Shown: one piece after another, positions 46,289 through 54,201 of the stretch
Layout of the letters: each line of letters begins with the position of its first letter
Numbering within the stretch: the first letter of the stretch is position 1
Assembly: GCF_000725485.1 (NCBI RefSeq)
Contig: NZ_KL647031.1
Span: forward strand, 698,171-762,170
Length of the DNA stretch: 64,000 nucleotides
Source: Nonomuraea candida
GTDB lineage: Bacteria > Actinomycetota > Actinomycetes > Streptosporangiales > Streptosporangiaceae
Direction: 5' to 3'
Position numbers and translations under genes: made by a program
The notes under the pieces: generated by a model
Database searches by the model: none
What the model saw: only the letters and a program-made list of their open reading frames with translations
Told to the model about the DNA's origin: nothing

Positions 46289-47506
46289 ATGACACTCACC
46301 TTTCCGCCCAGCTCACCCCCGCAGTCCCCGCCGGACTCGGGGTCTCGCTACGCGTCCTTCGGCGCCACGCTGACCGCCTTCACGCTCACCGCGATCCTGG
46401 TCAGCGGCCAGTTGTACGTCGTGATCCCGCTTTTGCATGACATGGCCGCTGGCTGGGGCACCCAGGCCGGCGGGCTGACCTGGCTGGTGACCGCGTTCGG
46501 CATCGGGTACGGCGTCGGCTTCCTGGTGTTCGGCCCCCTTTCCGACCGGTACGGCCGCCGCAGAGTGCTGCTGCTGGGCCTGCCGCTGGCCGCGCTGACG
46601 ACGGCGCTGGTCGCGGTGAGCCCCTCGCCCGAGGCGGCCCTGGCGTTGCGCGCGGTGCAGGGCGTGGCGGTGGCGACGTTCCCGCCGGCCGCGATGGCCT
46701 ACCTGGGCGAACGGCTGGAGCCGCGCCGCCGCGTCGTCGCCATCGCCGCGGTGACCGGGGCCTTCCTCGCCTCGGCCGTGTTGTTGCAGGTCGCCGCCCA
46801 GCTCCTGGTGGCGGCGATCGGCTGGCGCGGCCTGTTCGCGCTCTCCGCCGCCGGCCTCGTGGCGGCGACGCTGGCCGTGCGCGCCGTCCTGCTGCCCGAT
46901 CGGCCGCGGGAGGGCGGCGGATCGGTGCTGTCGGCCTACCGGCCGGTGCCCGGGCTGCTGTTCCACCGCGTGCTCGGCCTCCGCTACCTGGCCACGGTCA
47001 TGCTGATGATCGGCTTCGTGGCGGTCTACACGGGCCTGCAGATCTACGGCGTCAGCTCGCCCGCCGAGCTGCTCGCGCTGCGCGCCGCGGGGCTGCCGTC
47101 GATCGTGCTGGTGCCCCTGCTCATGCCCTGGCTGGCCAGGGTCCGGATGACGACCCGGGCGGTGGCGTTCCTGACGGTGGGCGCCCTCGCGCTCGCGGCC
47201 GTCGGGCTCACCGGCACCTCCGTGCTGGTGCTCCTGCTCGCGCTCTACGTCGCCGCGATCGCGGGCGGCCTGCCCAGCCTGAACGAGTCGATCTCGGCGG
47301 GCGCGGGACCGGCGCGCGGCACGGCGCTGGCGCTGTTCTCCTTCGCGCTCGCCGTCGGCGGCAGCGTCGGCCCGCAGGTGGCGGCGGCGTTCGGCGGCTT
47401 CACCCCGCTGATGTACGGCCTGGCCGCCGGCATGGCGCTGGCCGCACTCGCCGTCCTGCTCTCGGCGGCCGGTACGCGCCGCACGGCCCCCTCGGCCGGG
47501 AAATGA
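46289..47506 (+). CDS. MFS transporter (drug-efflux type)
   Basis: The 405-residue product has 12 membrane helices and the MFS loop 2-3 motif GPLSDRYGRRRVLL. The N-terminal half has the VTAFGIGYGVGFLVFGPLSD and VATFPPAAMAYLGER segments of drug:H+ antiporters. No ribosome-binding site precedes the ATG, consistent with a leaderless transcript from the promoter at 46251. Substrate unknown; induction by a TetR ligand suggests a toxic compound. Confidence 0.9.
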   Translation: MTLTFPPSSPPQSPPDSGSRYASFGATLTAFTLTAILVSGQLYVVIPLLHDMAAGWGTQAGGLTWLVTAFGIGYGVGFLVFGPLSDRYGRRRVLLLGLPLAALTTALVAVSPSPEAALALRAVQGVAVATFPPAAMAYLGERLEPRRRVVAIAAVTGAFLASAVLLQVAAQLLVAAIGWRGLFALSAAGLVAATLAVRAVLLPDRPREGGGSVLSAYRPVPGLLFHRVLGLRYLATVMLMIGFVAVYTGLQIYGVSSPAELLALRAAGLPSIVLVPLLMPWLARVRMTTRAVAFLTVGALALAAVGLTGTSVLVLLLALYVAAIAGGLPSLNESISAGAGPARGTALALFSFALAVGGSVGPQVAAAFGGFTPLMYGLAAGMALAALAVLLSAAGTRRTAPSAGK

Positions 47507-47603
47507 GCGAATCCTTGCCCGGGACCGAGGCCCGCCGGGCGGTCCCGTGACCGTTCCGGTGCCGGGCGGGGCATTCCTGCCGGGACGTACCAGCCGGTAG
47601 GGT

Positions 47604-47618
47604 GTTACCGGCGGTAAC
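47604..47618. promoter_or_regulatory. Perfect palindrome upstream of acyl-CoA dehydrogenase
   Basis: GTTACCGGCGGTAAC is a perfect seven-base inverted repeat about one central base, 20 bases before the start codon and just ahead of the GGGAGAGG ribosome site. TetR-type fatty-acid regulators bind sites of this form; the regulator is not in the neighbourhood. Confidence 0.55.
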
Positions 47619-47638
47619 GCAAGGGAGAGGTGCGGCAC

Positions 47639-48847
47639 ATGGCGGGGTTCAACCCGGAGCTCAGCGACGACGTGGTCGAGGTTCGCGACTGGGTGCACGC
47701 GTTCGCCCGCGACGTGATCCGCCCGGCGGGCGCCGAATGGGACGAGCGCGAAGAGACCCCCTGGCCCGTCATCCAGGAGGCGGCCAAGATCGGGCTGTAC
47801 TCCCTCGACTTCTTCGCCACCCAGTGGTTCGAGGAGAGCGGGCTGGCGCTGCCGGTGGCGTTCGAGGAGATCTTCTGGGGCGACGCGGGCATCGGCCTGT
47901 CCATCGTCGGCACGGGGCTGGCCGCCGCCGCCCTGTCCGCCAACGGCACCCCCGAGCAGATGGGGGAGTGGCTGCCGCGGATGTTCGGCAGTGAGAACGA
48001 CGTCAAGCTGGGCGCGTTCTGCGCCTCCGAGCCGGACGCCGGCTCCGACGTCGGAGCCATCCGCACCCGCGCCGTGTACGACGGGGGCGACTGGGTGCTC
48101 AACGGCGTCAAGACCTGGGCCACCAATGGCGGCATCGCCGACGTGCACGTGGTCGTCGCCTCGGTCGACCCCGACCTCGGCACCAGGGGCCAGGCGTCCT
48201 TCGTCATCCCGCCCGGTACGCCGGGGCTGTCCATGGGGCAGAAGTTCCGCAAGCACGGCATCCGGGCCTCGCACACGGCCGAGGTGATCCTGGACAATGT
48301 GCGGGTGCCCGGATCCTGCCTGCTCGGCGGCAAGGAGAAGCTGGACGCGCGGCTGGCCCGCGTACGGCAGGGGGAGCGGGCCGGCGAGCAGGCGGCGATG
48401 CGCACGTTCGAGACCACCCGCCCGTCCGTCGCCGCGATGGCGGTGGGGATCGCGCGGGCCGGCTTCGAGTACGCCAGGGACTACGCCCGCGAACGCGAGC
48501 AGTTCGGCCGCCGCATAGGCGAGAACCAGGCCATCGCCTTCCTGCTCGCCGAGATGGCCACGCGGGTGGACGTGGCCCGGCTGCTGACCTGGCGGGCCGC
48601 GTGGATGGCCCGCAACGGCCGGCCCTTCGAGCAGGCCGAGGGGTCGATGTCGAAGCTCGTGGCGGGCGAGACGGCGGTGTGGGTGACCGAACAGGCCATC
48701 CAGATCCTCGGCGGTGCCGGCTACACCAGGGAGCACCCGGTGGAGCGCTTCCACCGGGATGCCAAGATTTACACCATTTTTGAGGGCACGAGCGAGATCC
48801 AGCGCCTGATCATCGGCCGCGCCGTCACCGGCCTGCCCGTCCGCTGA
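47639..48847 (+). CDS. Acyl-CoA dehydrogenase
   Basis: The 402-residue product has the three-domain ACAD fold: LGAFCASEPDAGSD and the FAD/substrate segment VLNGVKTWATNGGIAD, then AREREQFGRRIGENQAIAF, and the catalytic Glu in TIFEGTSEIQRLIIGRA. It introduces a 2,3-double bond in acyl-CoAs with FAD as cofactor. ATG at 47639 has GGGAGAGG eight bases upstream; a GTG nine bases earlier overlaps that site. It stands alone, so chain-length preference cannot be guessed from partners. Confidence 0.93.
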   Translation: MAGFNPELSDDVVEVRDWVHAFARDVIRPAGAEWDEREETPWPVIQEAAKIGLYSLDFFATQWFEESGLALPVAFEEIFWGDAGIGLSIVGTGLAAAALSANGTPEQMGEWLPRMFGSENDVKLGAFCASEPDAGSDVGAIRTRAVYDGGDWVLNGVKTWATNGGIADVHVVVASVDPDLGTRGQASFVIPPGTPGLSMGQKFRKHGIRASHTAEVILDNVRVPGSCLLGGKEKLDARLARVRQGERAGEQAAMRTFETTRPSVAAMAVGIARAGFEYARDYAREREQFGRRIGENQAIAFLLAEMATRVDVARLLTWRAAWMARNGRPFEQAEGSMSKLVAGETAVWVTEQAIQILGGAGYTREHPVERFHRDAKIYTIFEGTSEIQRLIIGRAVTGLPVR

Positions 48848-49022
48848 ACGACGAATGCCGCACGGTCAAATCCGGTGAGATCGTCGTATAAGCCGCCGCC
48901 GGCATTCTGGTCCCCGGCCAGAACTCGCGACAATTCCGACGAGGGGAAATCGCCGGCGCGGACTCGTGGCGGGAGCGCTCGGTGAGAGCCGGCGGACCGC
49001 GCCGGCGCAGAGGTCCAGCGGT

Positions 49023-49145
49023 CTACCACCCGCCGTACCAGCGGCGATGACGGCGATGACGGCGGCGGCGTGGGCAGTACCACTCTCCCCGGTACCGGCG
49101 GCACCGCCGGGGCGGGTGGAGGCCGATCATTTCCGGGTAAGCCAT
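49023..49145 (-). CDS. Small Arg/Trp/Tyr/His-rich peptide (40 residues), unrecognised
   Basis: The reverse strand has a near-perfect ribosome site (GGGAGGAATC) directly before an ATG that opens a 40-codon frame ending in TAG. It starts MAYPEMIGLHPPRRCRRYRG and ends PRRRRHRRHRRWYGGW. About 15 of 40 residues are Arg; three Trp, four Tyr, two Cys and three His are present. Net charge is strongly positive, there is no signal peptide and no match I recognise. The segment upstream (49146-49310) is markedly AT-richer than its surroundings, as expected of a promoter. It could be a nucleic-acid-binding or antimicrobial-like peptide, or a precursor peptide. The high Arg content is partly favoured by GC-rich DNA, so the ribosome site is the main support. 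Confidence 0.55.
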   Translation of the reverse strand: MAYPEMIGLHPPRRCRRYRGEWYCPRRRRHRRHRRWYGGW

Positions 49146-49391
49146 GATTCCTCCCTCGATGGGCTGGCTGACAATTCAGACGCTAGCACCTTAATTCGTA
49201 TAAATCACGACATATTCGGTTAGCTTGGCGATATTTGACTCCCGAAGCTGCCGAGAAAGGCGCATCCGCGTATCGCGTAAAAAGGTGCCAAATAGTGGGC
49301 TCGGCGTCTCGCCGGGGTGGGAGCCGCCGCCGGCGCTGCGCATGCGGAATGCGGCGGCCTTCCCGCACCCGGCCGGAGCCTTGACGGGCTC

Positions 49392-49535
49392 CTACTGCAC
49401 GCAGACGTCGCCGGGAATCAGGTCGCAGAGGACCCCGATGGGGTCGACCTGGGCCGCGGCCGGCGCGGTGGCGCCGGTGACCAGCACGGCGGTGGCGACG
49501 GTGACGGTGGCGAGGGCGGCCAGGATGCGACGCAT
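49392..49535 (-). CDS. Small secreted peptide (47 residues)
   Basis: An ATG preceded by GAAGGAG (five-base spacing) opens a 47-codon frame ending TAG. Residues 1-28 form a Sec signal peptide (MRRILAALATVTVATAVLVT, then small residues ending APAAAQ). The mature part would be about 19 residues, VDPIGVLCDLIPGDVCVQ or close, with two Cys able to form a disulfide. No family recognised. It lies between the 40-residue peptide gene and a PP2C phosphatase gene, all on the reverse strand; the gap 49536-49698 holds no other gene. Confidence 0.7.
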   Translation of the reverse strand: MRRILAALATVTVATAVLVTGATAPAAAQVDPIGVLCDLIPGDVCVQ

Positions 49536-49698
49536 GACGTCTCCTTCGGGGGTAACGGCCGGGGATCTGACACCCGTTATTTACCCTGCGTAAGCATTCG
49601 ACTCCTGTCAGTCAGAGTCGGATCCCTTGGCGGATGAGGCCCAGGTTCCTTACCTGGAAGAACGCCGCGCGTCCCCGGACGTCCGATCGGCGCGGGCG

Positions 49699-50739
49699 TC
49701 AATCTCCAGGGCGGTGGAGCAGGAGCATGGCGGCGTCGTCCAGGAGGGGGCCGCCCGTGTGCTCCACCAGGTCGGCGCGCAGGGCGTCGAGAGCCGCCTG
49801 CGGGTCGTCGCGGCGCAGCAGCCACGCCCGCTCGGCCAGCGGGTAGAACTCGCCCGCCGCGTTCCTGGCCTCGATCACGCCGTCGGTGAAGAACAGCACC
49901 CGGTCCCCGCGCCCGAACGGGATCCGGTGGGCCTTGACCGCCGAGGAGTCGAACGAGCCCAGCCCCAGCGGCAGGCCCTGCTCGGGCGGCTCGGCGGTGC
50001 GCAGGCCGCCGTCGGCCAGGATGAGCAGCGGCGGCGGATGGCCGAAGTTCACCAGCGTCATCTCGGTGTCGTGCACCTCGGCGACGATCGCGGTGACGAA
50101 CTGCTCGCCGCCCAGGTGCCTGGCCAGGCTGGCCTCCAGGCGCTCGCCGATGTCGGCCGGGTCGGCCTGGTCGTAGGCGGCCTCGCGGAAGGCGCCCAGC
50201 ACCCAGGCCGCCGTCTCGACCGCCGCCAGCCCCTTGCCCTGGACGTCGCCGATCAGCAGCCGTACGCCGTGCGGGGTGGTGACGATCTCGTACAGGTCGC
50301 CGCCGATCCGGGCCTCGGCCTGCGCCGACGTGTACGACAGCGCCACCCGCAGGTCGCCCGCCCGCCGGGGCACGGGCCGCAGCAGCACGCGCTGCGCGAC
50401 CTCGGCCACCCGGCGGACGCTGGCCAGCTCGCGCTCGCGCTGCAGGCGCAGGCGGGCGGCCAGCATGCTCGCCCCGGTCACGCCCGCGATGCCGATGAGG
50501 GTGAGGTTGTTCTCCCAGGTGAACAGCAGGTCGTTGTAGACCGCCATGGGCACGCAGATGGCCAGCGCCACCGCGCCGACCGCGGCGGTCCTGCGCACGC
50601 CGCCGGACACCGACGCGAAGGCCGGGCCGAGCGTGAGCAGCGGCAGGAAGACCAGGGACTCCCCGGCCAGCAGGTCGGTCAGGGCGACGCCGAGCATGAC
50701 GACGAAGGGCAGCCAGCGCAGGACTCGCAACGACCTCAT
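49699..50739 (-). CDS. Membrane-bound PP2C/SpoIIE-type phosphatase
   Basis: The 346-residue product (start MRSLRVLRWLPF) has about four to five membrane helices (10-110) and a cytoplasmic SpoIIE/PP2C domain (about 130-340) with ARIGGDLYEIVTTPHG, LIGDVQGKGLAAVE, NFGHPPPLLI and LFFTDGVIEARN, which hold the metal-binding Asp residues. Such proteins dephosphorylate anti-sigma antagonists. The frame is open upstream to 51012 but lacks hydrophobic or domain content there. No anti-sigma genes are adjacent. Confidence 0.88.
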   Translation of the reverse strand: MRSLRVLRWLPFVVMLGVALTDLLAGESLVFLPLLTLGPAFASVSGGVRRTAAVGAVALAICVPMAVYNDLLFTWENNLTLIGIAGVTGASMLAARLRLQRERELASVRRVAEVAQRVLLRPVPRRAGDLRVALSYTSAQAEARIGGDLYEIVTTPHGVRLLIGDVQGKGLAAVETAAWVLGAFREAAYDQADPADIGERLEASLARHLGGEQFVTAIVAEVHDTEMTLVNFGHPPPLLILADGGLRTAEPPEQGLPLGLGSFDSSAVKAHRIPFGRGDRVLFFTDGVIEARNAAGEFYPLAERAWLLRRDDPQAALDALRADLVEHTGGPLLDDAAMLLLHRPGD

Positions 50740-51005
50740 CCGACCCCCGAGTGCACGACCGACCACCTTCGACTCTCCAGCATCGCGCAGGGCACGGGTC
50801 GTTCTCAAGCCGCGCCGCTCGTAACCGTGCGCGAGCCCGCCGTTCCGCGATTCTTCGAAAACCGGAGCGGGCGATTGCCGGTATTCCCGGCAGCCGGGGG
50901 AATCGTGTCCGGGCCAGCACGCACCGTGAATGGCCGGGTCGTTTTTCACCGGGCCGCCAATTGCTGGATGTGGATAGATTCGTCCTGACAGAAAGGAGTC
51001 ATCAC

Positions 51006-52133
51006 GTGGCATTGGCCGACGCCGGCATTCGGCGATTAGTGGTGGATTCGGGGGAGCCCCGGACGTGGGTGTCCCTCCGTACGGACCTGGTGACGGCGCT
51101 GCTCGGGGTCTGGTTCGGGGTCGGGCTGATGATCGACGCCTGGGCGCACACCAACCTGGCGGAGCTGGAGACGTTCTTCACACCCTGGCACGCGGTCTTC
51201 TATTCCGGGTTCGCCGTGGTCTCGGGCTGGATCATCTGGCAGGTCTGGCGGAACGTGCGCGCCGGCCGGCAGGGACTCGCGGCCGTCCCCACCGGCTATC
51301 TGGCCGGGCTGGTGGCGATTCCCGCCTTCGCCGCCTTCGGATTCGCCGACATGATGTGGCACACCATCCTCGGCATCGAGACGAGCCTCGACATTCTTTT
51401 CAGCCCTTCACATCTCGGGCTCATCGTGACGATGCTCCTCATCATCACCACGCCGCTGCGCTCGGCGTGGAACGCCCCCGACCTGGGCGACCGGCCGACC
51501 CTCGGCCGCCTGCTGCCCGCCCTGATCGGGCTCGCCTTCGCCACCACGCTGGTGTCGCTGTTCCTGTCGTACGGGGACGCCATGCAGTACCGCGCGCCCC
51601 GCATCGTCGAGGCGTTCTCCTCCGTCAACGACCCCGGCGCGGACCGGCTCGCCCTCGCCATGGTCGTCACCAACGTCGTCATGCTCAGCCCGGTGCTGCT
51701 CCTGGCCCGCCGCTGGGCGCTGCCGTTCGGCTCGGTGACCGTCATGTACGCGATCGCCATCCTCATGCCCGGCGCCCAGACGGAGTTCGAGAACGTGCCC
51801 GTCCTGCTGTCGTTCGTGGCCGCCGGGTTCGTGAGCGACCTGCTGATCCGCTGGCTGCGGCCGTCCGGCGCGCGGCGCGGCGCCTACTGGGCCTTCGCCG
51901 GGCTGTCGGCCTTCGCCACCTGGTCGCTCTACATCGGGATCGCCTCGGCCACCGGGGGCGGTCTGCCCGCCGTGCCCGAGCTGTGGACCGGCGCGCCGAT
52001 CATCGCCGGGCTGATCGGGCTGGCGCTCGGCGCGCTCTTCCTGCCCAACGCCGTCGGGACACGCTCCGGTGAGACCGAGGCCGCCGGGACCGAGAAGGGC
52101 GCGCCTGCCGTGATCGACGCCGAGCGGGCATGA
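51006..52133 (+). CDS. Polytopic membrane protein, first gene of a metal-domain operon
   Basis: The 375-residue product has about nine to ten hydrophobic helices and conserved-looking polar spots (LMIDAWAHTNL, FFTPWHAVFYSG, FADMMWHTILGIETSLDILFSPSH) where His and Asp lie inside or beside helices. This suggests metal or proton handling. GTG at 51006 has AAGGAG eight bases upstream. Its stop overlaps the ATG of the next gene (ATGA). No named family recognised. Confidence 0.75.
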   Translation: MALADAGIRRLVVDSGEPRTWVSLRTDLVTALLGVWFGVGLMIDAWAHTNLAELETFFTPWHAVFYSGFAVVSGWIIWQVWRNVRAGRQGLAAVPTGYLAGLVAIPAFAAFGFADMMWHTILGIETSLDILFSPSHLGLIVTMLLIITTPLRSAWNAPDLGDRPTLGRLLPALIGLAFATTLVSLFLSYGDAMQYRAPRIVEAFSSVNDPGADRLALAMVVTNVVMLSPVLLLARRWALPFGSVTVMYAIAILMPGAQTEFENVPVLLSFVAAGFVSDLLIRWLRPSGARRGAYWAFAGLSAFATWSLYIGIASATGGGLPAVPELWTGAPIIAGLIGLALGALFLPNAVGTRSGETEAAGTEKGAPAVIDAERA

Positions 52134-53467
52134 TCCGAGTCCTGTGCCTCGCCGCCGTGCTCGTGCTGGTGATGGCCGCCCCCGCCGTGGCGCACAACGT
52201 CACGGCGGGGGCGGACCTGCGCATCGCCCAGACGATCGCGGGCGCGGAGGTCACGGTGGTGGTCAAGGGCACGTCCCGGGTGCCGGGGCCGCTGCGGATC
52301 GGGGTCGTCGCCTACCAGGCGGTGGCCGGGCTGCCGGTCGGCCTGGAGGTCCGGTCGGTGGAGGACGGCCGTACGGTGACGGCCACGGCCACGGCCGCCG
52401 CCGACCCCCGGTACGCCGAGCTGCGGGTCGAGCGGACCGGACCGCACGAGCTGCGGCTGCGCGCGGGGGGCGAGACCGCGGTGGTGCCGTTCCGGGTGCT
52501 CGTCGACCGGGGGTCGGCGGCGGACTTCCTCATCTACGGCGGCCTGTTCGTGGCCGCGCTGCTGCTGGTGGGCGGCCTGCTCACCGGGGCGCTGTCCCGT
52601 CCGGGCACGGCGATGGCGCTGGCGGCGGGCGCCGCGGCGGGGGTGACGGTGGCCGCCATGGTGATCGTGTTCGAGCCCTGGGTGACGCCCTCGCCTCCCG
52701 ACGGGGCCGCGCCGACGGCCGAGGCGGCGGCGGGCGCGACGGTGGCGGCGGGCGGGCGGCCGTACGCGCAGGCGCGGGTGGCGACGGTGCCCGCCCGGCC
52801 GGCGGTGGGGGAGGAGTTCACGCTGCGCCTGGATCTCGTCGACGGTTCCACCGGGCGGCCGGTGGACGATCTCACCGTTCATCACGAGGCGCTCGCCCAC
52901 CTGGTCGTCACCAGCCAGGACGGGCGCTACTTCCGCCATGTGCATCCGCTGCGCACGGCCCCGGGACGGCTGGAGGTCAGGCTGACCGCCGACCGCCCCG
53001 GCCGCTACCTGGCCCACGCCGAGCTGGAACGGGAGGACTCCGGCGGACAGCTCCTGGAGGCGGGCTTCACCGTCGGCGGCGACCCGGAGCAGGCCGTCCC
53101 GGCCACCGCGGGCGAGCCGGGCCCGCAGAGCACCGGGGCCACCGCGGGCGAGCCGGACCCGCCGGCCGCCGTGCCGGGGTTGCGGCCCGCCGTGCCGGTC
53201 GCGGGGCGGCCGGCGACGATCGAGCTGGCCGCGCCCGCCGGGGTGCGGCCCTGGCTGGGCATGACCGGTCACCTCATCGTCCGCAGCCGGTCCGGAGACT
53301 TCCTCGGTCACGTGCACGAGATGGGCAGCCCGGGGTCGCGCCTGCGCTTCACCTTCAGCTTCCCCGAGCCCGGCCGCTACCTGGCGTGGGTCCAGTACGC
53401 CACCGGCGACCGCATCGTGACCACCCCCTTCACCGTGGACGTGACCGCGTCGGAGGCCGCGAGATGA
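52130..53467 (+). CDS. Secreted/membrane protein with two His-rich YtkA-like domains
   Basis: The 445-residue product has a signal peptide (ending AVAHN, leaving an exposed His), a first beta-rich domain (25-125), a membrane segment pair (about 130-185), and a C-terminal region with two related stretches, HHEALAHLVVTSQDGRYFRHVHP and MTGHLIVRSRSGDFLGHVHEMG. Their paired HLxV...HVH pattern is that of copper/heavy-metal-binding periplasmic domains. It overlaps both neighbours by four bases, so the three proteins probably form one functional unit at the membrane. Confidence 0.7.
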   Translation: MIRVLCLAAVLVLVMAAPAVAHNVTAGADLRIAQTIAGAEVTVVVKGTSRVPGPLRIGVVAYQAVAGLPVGLEVRSVEDGRTVTATATAAADPRYAELRVERTGPHELRLRAGGETAVVPFRVLVDRGSAADFLIYGGLFVAALLLVGGLLTGALSRPGTAMALAAGAAAGVTVAAMVIVFEPWVTPSPPDGAAPTAEAAAGATVAAGGRPYAQARVATVPARPAVGEEFTLRLDLVDGSTGRPVDDLTVHHEALAHLVVTSQDGRYFRHVHPLRTAPGRLEVRLTADRPGRYLAHAELEREDSGGQLLEAGFTVGGDPEQAVPATAGEPGPQSTGATAGEPDPPAAVPGLRPAVPVAGRPATIELAAPAGVRPWLGMTGHLIVRSRSGDFLGHVHEMGSPGSRLRFTFSFPEPGRYLAWVQYATGDRIVTTPFTVDVTASEAAR

Positions 53468-53856
53468 GGCTCAAGATCGCCCTGCCCGCCGCCGCCCTCG
53501 TGGTCGCGGCCGTGGCGCTGTTCGTCGTGGGCAGGAGCGCGTCTGCCGAGCCGGTCCACGTGAGCACCACGGGCACGCGCTACGCCGCCACCGTCTCGAT
53601 CGCCGACCCGGCGCCCGGCCGCGTCACCGTGGAGGTGAAGGTGGACAAGGGCGACGCCGACAGCGTGGCCCTGTCCGCGGTGATGCCCGAGATGGGGCAC
53701 GCCACGCCCGAGCTCACCGCCACCGAGCGGGAGCCGGGCCGCTTCCTGGGTGAGGGCGAGCTGTTCTCGATGACCGGCGTCTGGGAGCTGTCGATCCGCC
53801 TCGACGGCCCCGCGGGCGAGGAGGAGCTCGCCGTCAAGGCCCTGATCACGGAATAA
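53464..53856 (+). CDS. YtkA/FixH-like secreted protein
   Basis: The 130-residue product has an N-terminal signal anchor (LPAAALVVAAVALFVVG) and a YtkA-like beta domain: SAVMPEMGHATPELTATERE and GRFLGEGELFSMTGVWELSIRL. The MPxMGH...F(S)MxG(x)W pattern places Met and His as possible Cu(I) ligands. It is coupled to the upstream gene (ATGA). The last six codons and the stop form the first unit of a five-copy 19-base tandem repeat. Confidence 0.8.
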   Translation: MRLKIALPAAALVVAAVALFVVGRSASAEPVHVSTTGTRYAATVSIADPAPGRVTVEVKVDKGDADSVALSAVMPEMGHATPELTATEREPGRFLGEGELFSMTGVWELSIRLDGPAGEEELAVKALITE

Positions 53857-53932
53857 GGCCCTGATCACGGAATAAGGCCCTGATCACGGAATAAGGCCCT
53901 GATCACGGAATAAGGCCCTGATCACGGAATGA
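53838..53932. repeat. 19-base tandem repeat (five copies) carrying the stop codon
   Basis: GGCCCTGATCACGGAATAA occurs four times exactly and a fifth time ending TGA. The first copy is the 3' end of the YtkA-like gene; the others follow without spacing. Each holds TGATCA. Confidence 0.95.
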
Positions 53933-54201
53933 CGCCCACGGGCTGAACCACCGCCGGGCCCGCCGGCCCCACCCGGCCGGCGGCGCCCGGCCCCCTGGTC
54001 CTCACCTCCGGCGGCCGGCGGCGCCCGGACCCGTGGTCCCCACCTCCGGCCGGTGGTGCCTTGCCCCCGGTCTCCGTCCCGGTCCGGATCGCCGGCGCGG
54101 GCGTTCGCCGCGCCATATTCCCGTCCCCGGGAGAGGGCTTGACAGGACACGCGGTTCCATAAATCATTATCCCTACTTATTAAGTAGAGAAAGGGGAGAT
54201 C
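53933..54201 (+). other. Non-coding gap before tauE-like gene
   Basis: The gap from 53857 to 54201 has no gene. After the 19-base repeats comes GC-rich filler with short CCGGCGGCG direct repeats. The last 60 bases are AT-rich and hold a -35-like TTGACA (54139-54144), a CATTAT/CATAAA -10 region and the Rrf2-type palindrome at 54173. Confidence 0.5.
54173..54187. promoter_or_regulatory. Rrf2-type operator candidate
   Basis: CTACTTATTAAGTAG is a perfect seven-base inverted repeat about one base. It lies 14 bases before the tauE-like gene, next to its promoter, in an operon that ends with an Rrf2 regulator. ACTT/AAGT dyads are usual for this family. Confidence 0.6.

Noticed and set aside
46313..48754. 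813-residue reverse frame
   Set aside because: Spans two well-supported forward genes and has no domain content.
48966..49223. Forward 85-residue frame in the gap after the acyl-CoA dehydrogenase
   Set aside because: No ribosome site and no domain; it overlaps the better-supported reverse-strand 40-residue peptide gene.
49183..49368. Reverse 61-residue frame in the same gap
   Set aside because: Start lacks a ribosome site, composition is random, and it runs through the AT-rich segment more likely to be a promoter.
49225..49593. Forward 122-residue frame
   Set aside because: It is antisense to the secreted 47-residue peptide, which has a signal peptide and a good ribosome site.
53838..53932. 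CRISPR-like array
   Set aside because: The 19-base units are directly adjacent with no spacers, and there are no cas genes.
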